NCBI RefSeq assembly: GCF_002954615.1
Contig: NZ_MSCJ01000001.1
Coordinates: forward strand, 1,426,001-1,490,000
From: Photobacterium angustum
Lineage (GTDB): Bacteria; Pseudomonadota; Gammaproteobacteria; Enterobacterales; Vibrionaceae
Length of the DNA stretch: 64,000 nucleotides
Reading direction: 5' to 3'
This document shows, piece after piece, positions 1 to 7,143 of the stretch. Each line of letters begins with the position of its first letter. The first letter of the stretch is position 1. A program made the position numbers and the translations under genes. The notes under the pieces were generated by a model, which ran no database searches, had not been told where the DNA came from, and saw only the letters and a program-made list of their open reading frames with translations.

Positions 1-847
1 TCCTCTCGTAAACTTAAACGATCAAATAAAACTGTTTAACGAAAATAAACAGCAACGACATAATCACACCTTTGCGTTTAAAGAAAATGTATCCTCTTAT
101 ATTGAGATTGATTTAATCCGCAAAGAGCTTAATAACTTCCTCGAAACTAACCGTAAAATGGTCGATAACGAAAAACGGATCACCTCTGATATCGCCCACG
201 AAATCAAAACGCCTATTGCAGAACTCATCACCCTAACCGAAGTGCATCAACGCTTTCCAGATGATGAACGTTTAGCGGAAACCTTTACCTCGGATATTCT
301 CCAAATATCGAATCGAATGAAAGTAATAGTAGAAAACCTATTATTGCTACAACGCACATCTCATTCGCTTTCTATTTATAAAGAGCCGCTTGAAATCACA
401 ACCTTATTAAGTAGCGTGATTCACGATTTAAACTTTAAATATGACGATATTAAACAGCGTATAGTTTTAAATAACACACTTCAGCAGCCTATTATTGCTG
501 ATGAGTTTTGTTTAAAAACCATTATCACCAACTTATTAGATAACGCACTGTTTTACAGCATGCCTAATACAGCTATTAATATTGCGATTAATGATGATGC
601 TCAGGATGTGGTATTCACTATTACCAACCCATCCTCAATTAATTACTCACCGCAGGTAGTCGATAAACTAGTGCAACCGCTATTTCAGCATGATGATTCT
701 CGCTCCAATAACGACCGCTATGGTTTAGGATTATCTATCGTTGATAACATCTGCAAAATCAACGAATACGAGTTATCAATAAACCAGTTAGATCATGGGG
801 ATTTTCAGGTACAGGTACGGATACCAAAGAAAAATTGCAGCGAATAA
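1..847 (+). CDS. Sensor histidine kinase, 3' part (5' end outside the window)
   Basis: The reading frame is open from the window start, so this is the C-terminal part (about 281 codons) of a two-component sensor kinase. The first 50 or so residues look like a linker or HAMP-like helix. They are followed by the phosphoacceptor H-box (HEIKTP, about codon 66), an N-box (NLLDNAL) and a G-box (YGLGLSIVDN), so the dimerisation and ATPase domains are complete. It should autophosphorylate on the H-box histidine and pass phosphate to a response regulator, presumably encoded upstream outside the window. Sensor and membrane segments are not visible, so the signal is unknown. An ATG at 158 lies inside the linker and is not a plausible start. 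The gene directly abuts the remnant edge of the cassette array. Confidence 0.88.
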   Translation, partial: PLVNLNDQIKLFNENKQQRHNHTFAFKENVSSYIEIDLIRKELNNFLETNRKMVDNEKRITSDIAHEIKTPIAELITLTEVHQRFPDDERLAETFTSDILQISNRMKVIVENLLLLQRTSHSLSIYKEPLEITTLLSSVIHDLNFKYDDIKQRIVLNNTLQQPIIADEFCLKTIITNLLDNALFYSMPNTAINIAINDDAQDVVFTITNPSSINYSPQVVDKLVQPLFQHDDSRSNNDRYGLGLSIVDNICKINEYELSINQLDHGDFQVQVRIPKKNCSE

Positions 848-899
848 AGCTAACCAATGGGATAAAAAAAGCAGCAATTAGGATTCTTTATTACTGCCT

Positions 900-1079
900 T
901 ATTAAAGACAATCTAATTATAAATCATAGCGTTAAAAATATTTAGTCACACCAAGGAAAACGCTCGACTTTTTTGAGTATCCCCCTTCATGATATTTTCA
1001 ATATTTACTTATATAAGGTGGCTTGGGCTTGGCCAACCCTTCGGATAGGTGTCGGCTGCGCGACACATATCCTTATTTG
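900..1079 (+). mobile_element. IS91-like element remnant, right end only (copy 0)
   Basis: This stretch matches the right ends of the remnants at 4853-5269 and 7144-7947. Shared features are an ATAAATCA-type segment, then CACACCAAGGA-AACGCTCGAC, a 90-base AT-rich stretch, and a hairpin (GGATAGGTGTCG.. paired with CGACACATATCC, about 1043-1072) ending CCTTATTTG. Only about 180 bases survive; the left part and any attC to its left are gone, so the cassette array is truncated here. The end lies 12 bases from the stop codon of the next minus-strand cassette gene. Confidence 0.65.
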
Positions 1080-1091
1080 CTATAAAGCAAA

Positions 1092-1672
1092 TTACTGCTC
1101 CGCAACATCCATAGACTTAGGTGTCGGTATAACACCAATAAATCGCGCTAAACTCAACAATGTCATGAACAAACCTATCATTGCTTGCCCAATAACTAGT
1201 GAGTAAGCTAACCCCCCTAACGGTGTCACGTTGTAAAACCCGAAGCTAGTCATTACAACAAAACTCGTGTAAACCGCTCCTAAAACACTTTCGTGAGATC
1301 CATCAACTGCGAATGAGAAGATGTTTTGAAAGAAAATATATTGCGCTGCAAACCAGAAAATAATCTCGAAATAGTTCTGCATTAACAAAATCACAATTCG
1401 TCTATAACCATGCAATTTGTATTCTTTACCAGCCTTGATCGCTCGATATTCATCAAACAAAAGTACATTTGTTTGATAAATTACAACCTCATAAACCCGT
1501 AATAATGCATAAGAAGCTATAGCAAAGCCGATATATTGATGTATAAGACAGCAGGCACAGACACGATAGATAAAAACACATGACTTAAAGCCCATATTTC
1601 AGAAAAACGACCAGTTCTAGCTTTAGGGCATAGCTTTCTGACTAAGTTGAAAAATGAAATTTTGCCAAGCAT
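1092..1672 (-). pseudogene. Ion-channel-like membrane protein, cassette gene with a frameshift
   Basis: An open frame at 1092-1595 encodes a membrane protein whose C-terminal half resembles a small two-TM ion-channel pore region (a MTSFGF segment where potassium channels have the selectivity filter, then a hydrophobic helix and PTPKS). Its first 20 residues look unnatural. In another frame from an ATG at 1670-1672 a better N-terminus is seen (starts MLGKISFFNLVRKLCP, then WALSHVFLSIVSVPAVLY), ending at a stop near 1524. The two frames join sensibly around 1530-1540, where an AT repeat occurs, so a one-base indel probably broke one gene of about 190 codons. It is either a pseudogene or a sequencing error. 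The original frame ends 12 bases before the IS91-like remnant, in the place where an attC would start. Confidence 0.6.
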
Positions 1673-1739
1673 TTTGAATACAAATGCCCAAAAATCAACA
1701 ATAAACGAATCTGACTTTTCCGTAAATCACTCTTGTTTT

Positions 1740-1849
1740 ATAACGTCACAATAACGGTATTTACTAGCCCAAACTGATTGAAACGCATGAATCACTACGT
1801 TTCTATAAAAGTTGCGCTACGAGTATATGTCCCGTTGATTATTTTGTTA
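1740..1849 (-). other. attC site downstream of the GNAT cassette
   Basis: Read on the minus strand it begins TAACAAAATAATCAACGG at the GNAT stop codon (the TAA is the stop) and ends CCGTTATTGTGACGTTA. The two ends are imperfect complements, with further self-complementary sequence between. Length is about 110 bases. This is the least canonical of the attC sites in the array. Confidence 0.55.
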
Positions 1850-2620
1850 TATTTCCTTACACCAAACGTTCCTTACGCCAACACTAGTAAAGCCAAAAGA
1901 CTTGCAATTACGACTGCTAGTGCTGTTTAATTCCACATCCGTTAGGACAACTTCAATACCGTTGTCGAAAGCATCCTTTATACGCGCATCAAGCAATGCT
2001 GTTTGGCAACCTCGGCCTCGAAACTCTTCTTGTGTATATGCGTTAGCTAAAATTGCATGCTTACTTTCAAAAAAGCTTGTAGCCCATGCGCAAAGCATGC
2101 CATTAACGAATGCTACATAGCTACGAAACTTATCAGTACAATATAGCGAACGCTTTTTTAACCAAATTTCGTCTGAACAACTTACCCCAGACGTTTTTAA
2201 CAGAGATAGAAAATCGTCAACTTTACTATGTCCCCATACTTCTACATTAATAGCATTTGATGAGTCATTAGAGGCCAGCAGATTCTCTTGCGTTAGTTTA
2301 AGAAATTCATGTTCAAACACTTTAGTAAAGTCGTGACTTGATAGCCATGAATTGAGTTCGGGTGTAATAGCTTTTGGTTCAACACTGATTTCTATTGGCA
2401 AACTAATATCGAATAGCTCAAGGCTATTATCCAGTGATTCTAAATTGCAGACATCTCGAACAATTATTTGATTGTCGTATCTACGCGTTTTATCAGCATA
2501 AATAGTGTAAGAAGTTAAATCTGTAACGGAAAGCTCACTTGGTGTATCAGTAGACAGAGCCCGCTCGTTATTGAAGATAAAGTAAGAGTTGTATACTTCC
2601 TGTACTCTTTTGTCCTGCAT
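1847..2620 (-). CDS. GNAT-family N-acetyltransferase (integron cassette)
   Basis: A 257-residue protein whose last 90 residues carry a GNAT acetyl-CoA binding fold: a strand (HAILANAYTQ), then the pyrophosphate loop EEFRGRGCQTALLDA, then a C-terminal LNSTSSRNCKSFGF segment typical of FR47-like members. The N-terminal 150 residues are not recognised and may form a degenerate second GNAT lobe. The substrate cannot be told. The start ATG at 2620 has GAGAGATGA just upstream. The stop codon TAA is the first three bases of the following attC, which is diagnostic of a gene cassette. Confidence 0.85.
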   Translation of the reverse strand: MQDKRVQEVYNSYFIFNNERALSTDTPSELSVTDLTSYTIYADKTRRYDNQIIVRDVCNLESLDNSLELFDISLPIEISVEPKAITPELNSWLSSHDFTKVFEHEFLKLTQENLLASNDSSNAINVEVWGHSKVDDFLSLLKTSGVSCSDEIWLKKRSLYCTDKFRSYVAFVNGMLCAWATSFFESKHAILANAYTQEEFRGRGCQTALLDARIKDAFDNGIEVVLTDVELNSTSSRNCKSFGFTSVGVRNVWCKEI

Positions 2621-2645
2621 TCATCTCTCGTCTTTTAATGTATTC

Positions 2646-2739
2646 TAACACCGCGCTAAGCGGAAAAATTGTAGGCTAAAATAATGAACGTATTGAACAA
2701 AAGCCAAGCGTTTTCTGTCCGTTCTTTAGCACCTTGTTA
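2646..2739 (-). other. attC site downstream of the ABM cassette
   Basis: Minus-strand sequence begins TAACAAGGTGCTAAAGAACGG and ends CCGCTTAGCGCGGTGTTA, a VCR-like imperfect palindrome of about 94 bases. The stop codon of the ABM cassette overlaps its first three bases. The inner AAGCCAAGCG/GTCCG segment is shared almost exactly with the attC at 3314-3403. Confidence 0.85.
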
Positions 2740-3054
2740 CATGCCATAGTCTCGTTCCACTCTTGAAATACGAACCTTAAATGACTCATACCATAACTTA
2801 CGACCAGTTTTTTGAGCTTCTTGATGCTCAGTATTAGCTTTCCAATTTTTAATAGATTCCAAATCAGCCCAGTAAGAAACTGTAATACCTACATCTTCTC
2901 TTGCTGATTCTGAACCTAAATACCCTACTTGCTGTTCAGCAAGCTCTATCATCCTATTTGCAGTTTCTCCATAATCATTATCGCCCGCAGTACGGACTGA
3001 AGTAAAAATAACAGCATAATATGGTGGTTTTGGGGTATTAGCTAAAAGAGTCAT
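2737..3054 (-). CDS. ABM-fold (antibiotic biosynthesis monooxygenase-like) protein, integron cassette
   Basis: A 105-residue protein with the sequence character of the small dimeric ABM fold: an N-terminal strand (YYAVIFTSVRT), MIELAEQQVGYLGSESAR, the strand VGITVSYWADLESIKNWK and the helix HQEAQKTGRKLWYESFKVRISRV. Such proteins are frequent cargo of Vibrio integron cassettes. Some members are heme-degrading or quinone monooxygenases, but no activity can be assigned here. ATG at 3054 is preferred over the TTG one codon earlier because AAGGA lies 6 bases upstream. The stop codon overlaps the attC. Confidence 0.85.
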   Translation of the reverse strand: MTLLANTPKPPYYAVIFTSVRTAGDNDYGETANRMIELAEQQVGYLGSESAREDVGITVSYWADLESIKNWKANTEHQEAQKTGRKLWYESFKVRISRVERDYGM

Positions 3055-3081
3055 CAAAAATCCTTGGTATATAACGCCGTA

Positions 3082-3313
3082 TTATGTTGTAAGTTATGGT
3101 GCCATCATTTCTATGTTTAACTGTCCTGCCAAACCTGCCTCTCGATTAACGCTTAGAGCCTTGAACTCTTACGATGACCTAATTTCAATGAGATCTTGTC
3201 GAGATGGATCTTTAACGATTACAAATATATTTAACCAGAATCAGGTGAATGCTTCAGTCTGACAATCTGATTGGTTACGTTGATTAAGAACTTCCATTTT
3301 TCCTACTTCAACA
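3082..3313 (-). pseudogene. Decayed cassette ORF
   Basis: Between the attC at 3314-3403 and the ABM gene, one minus-strand frame starts at an ATG (about 3294) and reads through a TGA and a TAA before a final stop inside TAACTTAC, directly followed by ...CGGCGTTA. Pieces such as FVIVKDPSRQDLIEI and LAGQLNIEMMAP look protein-like. The final TAAC...GCGTTA is only about 25 bases apart, as if most of this cassette's attC had been deleted. I do not recognise the protein and the interpretation is tentative. Confidence 0.3.
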
Positions 3314-3403
3314 GAACGCCGCAATAAAAGGAAACAAGTAGTTGGCTTAAATTGTGAGACACTAACAAAGCCAAGCGTTTTCTGTCCGATTTTAATTGCC
3401 TTA
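3314..3403 (-). other. attC site split by an IS91-like insertion
   Basis: On the plus strand it runs from GAACGCCGCAATAAAAGG to GATTTTAATTGCCTTA, closely matching the attC at 2646-2739 in its inner part (GCCAAGCGTTTTCTGTCCG). At CCTTA (corresponding to the CCTTG of intact sites) it breaks off into TTGAACG, the left end of the IS91-like remnant. The rest of this attC core appears to lie beyond the composite IS-panB-IS block, at 5270, against the DUF1272 stop codon. Confidence 0.7.
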
Positions 3404-3935
3404 TTGAACGTAGCCGCTGCACGTGGAGTGAAAACCCGCAACCTCAACTACGGTAAATACACCTTTCCAAAAGGAATATTTACCATGAATAAAGCACAGT
3501 ATCATCGTTCAGATTATCTTTATGAACAACACCTTATCCATCCCACCTTGCAAGGTAAACGTCGCTCTACGATTGATGCTTATAGCCGTGAACTACGTCG
3601 CATTACACATTAACAGGATACATCGCCAGACAATTTAACTACCGAAAGGATTTCGTCGGTACGTAATTATGATTTGTTGCGGGGTCATGAAAAGAAGTAG
3701 CTTAAAGCGATCCAATCTATGTTCATTTTAGCCGGGCAACTGATGTTGTCCTCACCGAATAAACGGTACCTATAAAAGCCCAATCTTTTGCCCCTACTGC
3801 CAACATGTCATGCAATTAATAGGAATTTTCGGCCTAGATAACCGACGTTCAATCATAAGGATAATGATATTGACGCTTGAGCTTTGAAGAAGATTTTATT
3901 GTAAATCAGAGTGTCACATAAGAAGGATTTAATGT
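3404..3935 (+). mobile_element. IS91-like element remnant, left end plus internal fragments (copy 1)
   Basis: The left end is TTGAACGTAGCCGCTGC. From 3485 a frame encodes the first 43 residues of a tyrosine-recombinase core-binding domain (HLIHPTLQGKRRSTIDAYSREL) ending at 3613. After GAAAGGATTTCGTCGG the sequence matches the IS91 transposase C-terminus seen in the other copies (GLLRGHEKK-like, PFCPCCQHVMQL-like), full of stops and indels. Similarity fades near 3935, before the right end. The element is non-functional. Confidence 0.65.
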
Positions 3936-4003
3936 CTTTTTAGCAATATGTATACATTTAAGGTCATGTTAGCATCGTTTTTTTTACAAAAATCGAATGA
4001 CTA

Positions 4004-4795
4004 ATGAAAAAAATAACCATCGCAGATTTAAATAACTGGAAAAAATTAGGCGAAAAATTTGCATCAATAACTGCTTATGATGCGAGTTTTGCTAAAATAT
4101 TTGAAGAGCAAGGCCTACCTGTCATCGTTGTCGGAGATTCACTTGGTTCAGTCATACAAGGTAAACCAACAACTTTGGATGTGAGTATTGATGAATTGGT
4201 ATATCACACAAAATGCGTTAGAGCAGGAAGCCCAAATACTTTCATTATTTCAGACCTTCCTTTCATGAGTTACCACACCCCTGATGCAGCATGTGAATCA
4301 GCAGCTAAGTTAATGAAAGCTGGTGCAAATATGGTAAAGATTGAAGGCGGTAGTTGGTTAACCGGTACTGTTAAAATGCTAACTGAACGTGCAGTTCCAG
4401 TTTGTGCTCATTTAGGTTTAATGCCACAAGCTGTAAATCTATATGGCGGATATAAAGTTCAAGGTAGAACAGAAGAACAAGCTACAGAAATGCTTGAAAC
4501 TGCCAAAGAACTTCAGCGCGCAGGAGCTCAGACACTGGTCCTTGAATGTATTCCTGCGAAATTAGCACAACAAATCACATTAGAATTAGACATTCCAGTA
4601 ATAGGGATTGGTGCAGGTAATGATACCGATGGTCAAGTTTTAGTTATGCACGATATTTTAGGTGTATCAGCCAATTATATTCCAAGATTCTCTAGGAATT
4701 TCCTCGCTGAAACCGGGTCGATTGAAGCCGCTGTGACTAAGTATATAGATGAAGTCAAACAACAAACCTTCCCAGAGGAAAAACACAGCTTTTAA
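4004..4795 (+). CDS. panB: 3-methyl-2-oxobutanoate hydroxymethyltransferase (ketopantoate hydroxymethyltransferase)
   Basis: Catalyses the first committed step of pantothenate synthesis: transfer of a hydroxymethyl group from 5,10-methylene-THF to alpha-ketoisovalerate, giving ketopantoate. The 263 residues match the usual length of about 264. Key residues are in place: D45 in VGDSLGS, the Asp in SDLPFMSY, Lys and Glu in VKIEGG, and Glu in LECIP; GIGAG closes the phosphate-side loop. It appears intact. The usual partner panC is absent. The gene runs opposite to the surrounding cassettes, lies between two IS91-like remnants, has no clear Shine-Dalgarno, and is followed by its own terminator-like hairpin. 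It is probably acquired or a second copy; a chromosomal panBC elsewhere is likely but not visible. Confidence 0.95.
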   Translation: MKKITIADLNNWKKLGEKFASITAYDASFAKIFEEQGLPVIVVGDSLGSVIQGKPTTLDVSIDELVYHTKCVRAGSPNTFIISDLPFMSYHTPDAACESAAKLMKAGANMVKIEGGSWLTGTVKMLTERAVPVCAHLGLMPQAVNLYGGYKVQGRTEEQATEMLETAKELQRAGAQTLVLECIPAKLAQQITLELDIPVIGIGAGNDTDGQVLVMHDILGVSANYIPRFSRNFLAETGSIEAAVTKYIDEVKQQTFPEEKHSF

Positions 4796-4807
4796 TGTCA
4801 ATAAAAG

Positions 4808-4836
4808 AAAACCGATTAACTAGATCGGTTTATGGT
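4808..4836 (+). terminator. Likely intrinsic terminator of panB
   Basis: Stem AACCGAT (4810-4816) with ATCGGTT (4824-4830), 7-base loop, 13 bases after the panB stop. The T-run is short (TTTAT), so termination may be weak. Confidence 0.6.
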
Positions 4837-4852
4837 TTAAACGTTAATAAAT

Positions 4853-5269
4853 TTGTATAACTATTTTGCGAATTGCTTGTTGCGTGGTAATGGGAAGAAG
4901 CAGCTTCAAGCTATCCAATTTATGTTCATGTTAACTGGGCAACTAATGTTGCCCTCACCGAATAAAACGGTACGTATAAAAGCCCAACCCTTTTGCCCCT
5001 GCTGCCAACATGTGATGCAATTAACGGGGATATTTCGACACAGATAACCGACGTTTAAGAATAAGGATAATGGCATTCACGCTTCAGAATTAAAGAGGAT
5101 TTTATTATAAATCAGTGTATTAAAATTACTGGTTTACACCAAGGATAACGCTCGACTTCTTTTTGGCATCACCCTTCATTATCTTTCCAATATTTACTTA
5201 TTATTAAATGGCTTGAGCTTATCCAACACTTCGGATAGGTGTCGGCTTCGCGACACATATTCTTATCTG
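4853..5269 (+). mobile_element. IS91-like element remnant, transposase C-terminus and right end (copy 2)
   Basis: A frame at about 4870-5047 encodes the end of an IS91-type transposase: KKQLQAIQFMFMLTGQLMLP, then a CPCCQ zinc-knuckle-like motif and FRHR before the stop. It continues through AATTAAAGAGGATTTTATTATAA, ACACCAAGGATAACGCTCGAC and the terminal hairpin (GGATAGGTGTCG / CGACACATATTC, 5233-5262) to TCTTATCTG at 5269. The left end is missing. The right end touches the stop codon (TTA at 5270-5272) of the DUF1272 cassette gene. Confidence 0.7.
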
Positions 5270-5518
5270 TTATATGTTTGTAACGCAACCCTTTTCTTTT
5301 AACACGCGCTTAGTTGATGCAGGGTTATTTTTTAATGCCGATAAAGGACGAATTGGTCGTTGAACCAAATTACCTGAACAATTTGGGCACACATGGTTTA
5401 AAACGGACTCTGCACAGCTAAGGCAAAAGGTACATTCGAATGTACAAATTACTGCTTCCGTAGATTCTGGAGGTAAATCTTTATCACAGCATTCACAATT
5501 AGGTCTCAAATCTAACAT
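5270..5518 (-). CDS. DUF1272 domain protein, small cysteine-rich (integron cassette)
   Basis: An 82-residue protein with four Cys pairs: CECCDKDLPP, CTFECTFCLSCAE and CPNCSG. This matches the DUF1272 family, small proteins predicted to bind zinc, with the conserved start MLDLRPNCECC and the tail RPIRPL. Function is unknown for the family. AAAGGAG lies 7 bases before the start ATG at 5518. The TAA stop is formed by the attC stub TTA(TA) left beside the IS91-like right end, so the rest of its attC was displaced by the insertion (see 3314-3403). Confidence 0.85.
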   Translation of the reverse strand: MLDLRPNCECCDKDLPPESTEAVICTFECTFCLSCAESVLNHVCPNCSGNLVQRPIRPLSALKNNPASTKRVLKEKGCVTNI

Positions 5519-5546
5519 TTAGAACTCCTTTCTAGAGAAACACATC

Positions 5547-5641
5547 ACGCCGCGTTAAGCGGACAAAAATTGTGGGTTATAATGTGTAGCGAAGCGAAAC
5601 GTAACCCACTGTTTTTTTGCTCCGTTTAAACGCCTTGTTAT
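5547..5641 (-). other. attC site downstream of the PhzF cassette
   Basis: Minus-strand sequence starts TAACAAGGCGTTTAAACGGAG and ends CCGCTTAACGCGGCGTG. The inner arms GTGGGTTA / TAACCCAC are exact complements. About 95 bases. The final GCGTTA is degenerate (GCGTGA). Confidence 0.85.
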
Positions 5642-5657
5642 GCCTTAAATCATGAAA

Positions 5658-6509
5658 TTAAACAAAATTTATGTTTGCAACTTTCACAACATCTCCAGAT
5701 ACCCAAATATTGGATACTGTCGTTTCATTTGTTTCAACGTAAGCTTCAATTTCACTTGGTCTACCTAAAAACCTACCCTGTGAAATTATTATAGGTGTAT
5801 TACAAAAGGCTAACTTATGCTTCACAAGGAATGTAGCAGTTGGACCAGCGGCACTTCCTGTTGCTATATCCTCTACAGAACCATCGTTATCCCAAGTTCT
5901 ACCTTCAAAGTTTAATATATCGATAACATACACAAATTTTGCACCAAAGCTTTCTAATAAATTTTCGAAGGCTTCGATACAAATATTAGCATTCTCTATC
6001 CCATTAGTTATCGGAACAATAAGATAAGGTAAACCAGTGGAAATTACTTCTAATGGATAATTTGCCAAATTTTTTGAGCTTAAATTTAATGCTGATAGCG
6101 CTTTTTCTGTTTCATTCTGAGTCAGGGTATGGATATACTCCGGTTTTCCTTGCTCCATCGACGAATAAAAATATTTATCTGTTTTTTTAGTTTTTACAGT
6201 GACAGTTTTTTTGTTTAACTCTATTTTCCACTCTCTGGGCTTGAGATCTCTAGATTCTTCATGGAGGTGAGCAGCTAAACCAATTATTGGATGTCCAGCA
6301 AAATCGAGCTCTTCTTCTACAGTATATATCTTTGCCCTTACAGATAAGTCATGTTCATTTACTTTAACGAAAATTGATTCAAACTGACGCATCTCTTGCG
6401 TCAGCGATAACATTTCATTGTTATCTAATGAATCGTAATCATAAAATATTGTTAGTCCATTGCCTGAAAGCTTCTCTTTAGCAAATACGTCCACTAGTTT
6501 ACATTTCAT
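5658..6509 (-). CDS. PhzF family isomerase/epimerase-like protein (integron cassette)
   Basis: A 283-residue member of the PhzF/diaminopimelate-epimerase-fold family. Evidence: N-terminal VDVFAKEKLSGNGLTIF, the FES segment carrying the usual catalytic Glu (QFESIFV, about residue 44), the family signature ELDFAGHPIIGLA (about 68-80) and the second-lobe mirror motif EDIATGSAAGPTA near residue 215. The family includes a phenazine-pathway isomerase and many proteins of unknown substrate, so only family membership is claimed. The stop lies 17 bases before the attC at 5641. AAGGAAT occurs about 14 bases upstream of the start. Confidence 0.88.
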   Translation of the reverse strand: MKCKLVDVFAKEKLSGNGLTIFYDYDSLDNNEMLSLTQEMRQFESIFVKVNEHDLSVRAKIYTVEEELDFAGHPIIGLAAHLHEESRDLKPREWKIELNKKTVTVKTKKTDKYFYSSMEQGKPEYIHTLTQNETEKALSALNLSSKNLANYPLEVISTGLPYLIVPITNGIENANICIEAFENLLESFGAKFVYVIDILNFEGRTWDNDGSVEDIATGSAAGPTATFLVKHKLAFCNTPIIISQGRFLGRPSEIEAYVETNETTVSNIWVSGDVVKVANINFV

Positions 6510-6568
6510 AAATTATTACTTATTCCTTTAAGATTTAAATAGATAACACTGCAAATTACAAAGAGGCA

Positions 6569-6668
6569 TAACGCCCGCTTAAGCGGACGGAGATAGTTGG
6601 CTATACTGTGAAGTGAAGCGGAGCGAAACGTAGCCAACTGTTGACGTTCCGTTTAAAGCGCTTGTTAA
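6569..6668 (-). other. attC site downstream of the Mrr-like fragment cassette
   Basis: Minus strand: TAACAAGCGCTTTAAACGG ... CCGCTTAAGCGGGCGTTA, with inner arms AGTTGGCTA / TAGCCAACT. About 100 bases and very VCR-like, the best preserved attC in the window. Confidence 0.92.
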
Positions 6669-6676
6669 ATGGCAAT

Positions 6677-7033
6677 TCAGCTTAGGTCGCGCCCAAACAT
6701 TCGAGCAAAATACCCAACAAGAGTTCTTTCTGAATACCCTGTGCGACTACCAAAAAAGTAATTTCTAATGCAAAAAAACAAGCCTATTAATCCACAGGTA
6801 ATCCCTACCCATTCAAACCAATGAATTCTGCGACCAAAAATAGCTTCTAGCAAAGGATAAAACATGTTCTGAGACTCAGATGCTAATTTTGTTTCAAGCC
6901 AACTTGGAATTATAAAATAGAAAAGAAAAAACGATATACAGCCAAATATTAGTGATCCCCACCAAGGCAAATGTGCACCTATGGAAACGGAATCTGAAAC
7001 GATTGAACTACGTTTTCTATATCGACGTCCCAT
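6677..7033 (-). CDS. N-terminal membrane part of an Mrr-like restriction endonuclease (truncated cassette gene)
   Basis: The 118-residue product begins MGRRYRKRSS and has a basic N-terminus, a PWWGSLIFG membrane segment, a second hydrophobic helix after WFEWVG, and RNYFFG. This is the pattern of the N-terminal two-TM region of membrane-anchored Mrr-cat-type restriction endonucleases. The catalytic nuclease domain is absent: the frame stops 8 bases before a perfect attC, so the cassette carries a shortened gene. The frame is open upstream to 7294, but that part runs through an attC and an IS remnant, so ATG 7033 is the real start. Whether the stub is functional is unknown. Confidence 0.6.
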   Translation of the reverse strand: MGRRYRKRSSIVSDSVSIGAHLPWWGSLIFGCISFFLFYFIIPSWLETKLASESQNMFYPLLEAIFGRRIHWFEWVGITCGLIGLFFCIRNYFFGSRTGYSERTLVGYFARMFGRDLS

Positions 7034-7051
7034 ACGTATCCCTGTGCCATT

Positions 7052-7143
7052 TAACGCCGCGCTAAGCGGCAAAAAGTTGTTGGCTAAAATAAGTGAGGAA
7101 CGAACAAAAGCCAACTGTTTTTTGTCCGTTCTTGAGTGCCTTG
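7052..7143 (-). other. attC site interrupted by an IS91-like insertion
   Basis: Plus strand: TAACGCCGCGCTAAGCGGC ... GTCCGTTCTTGAGTGCCTTG, with inner arms GTTGGCT / AGCCAAC. The site stops at CCTTG (7139-7143), exactly where an IS91-type element begins. The missing TTA of the core reappears at 7948 on the far side of the element. Confidence 0.88.

Noticed and set aside
973..1206. Plus-strand ORF of 77 codons
   Set aside because: It runs through the IS91-like terminal repeat and the end of a minus-strand gene; similar spurious ORFs occur at the other copies (7808-8020).
3241..3447. Minus-strand ORF of 68 codons
   Set aside because: Its first half translates an attC and an IS end; only the last 18 codons could be real cassette sequence.
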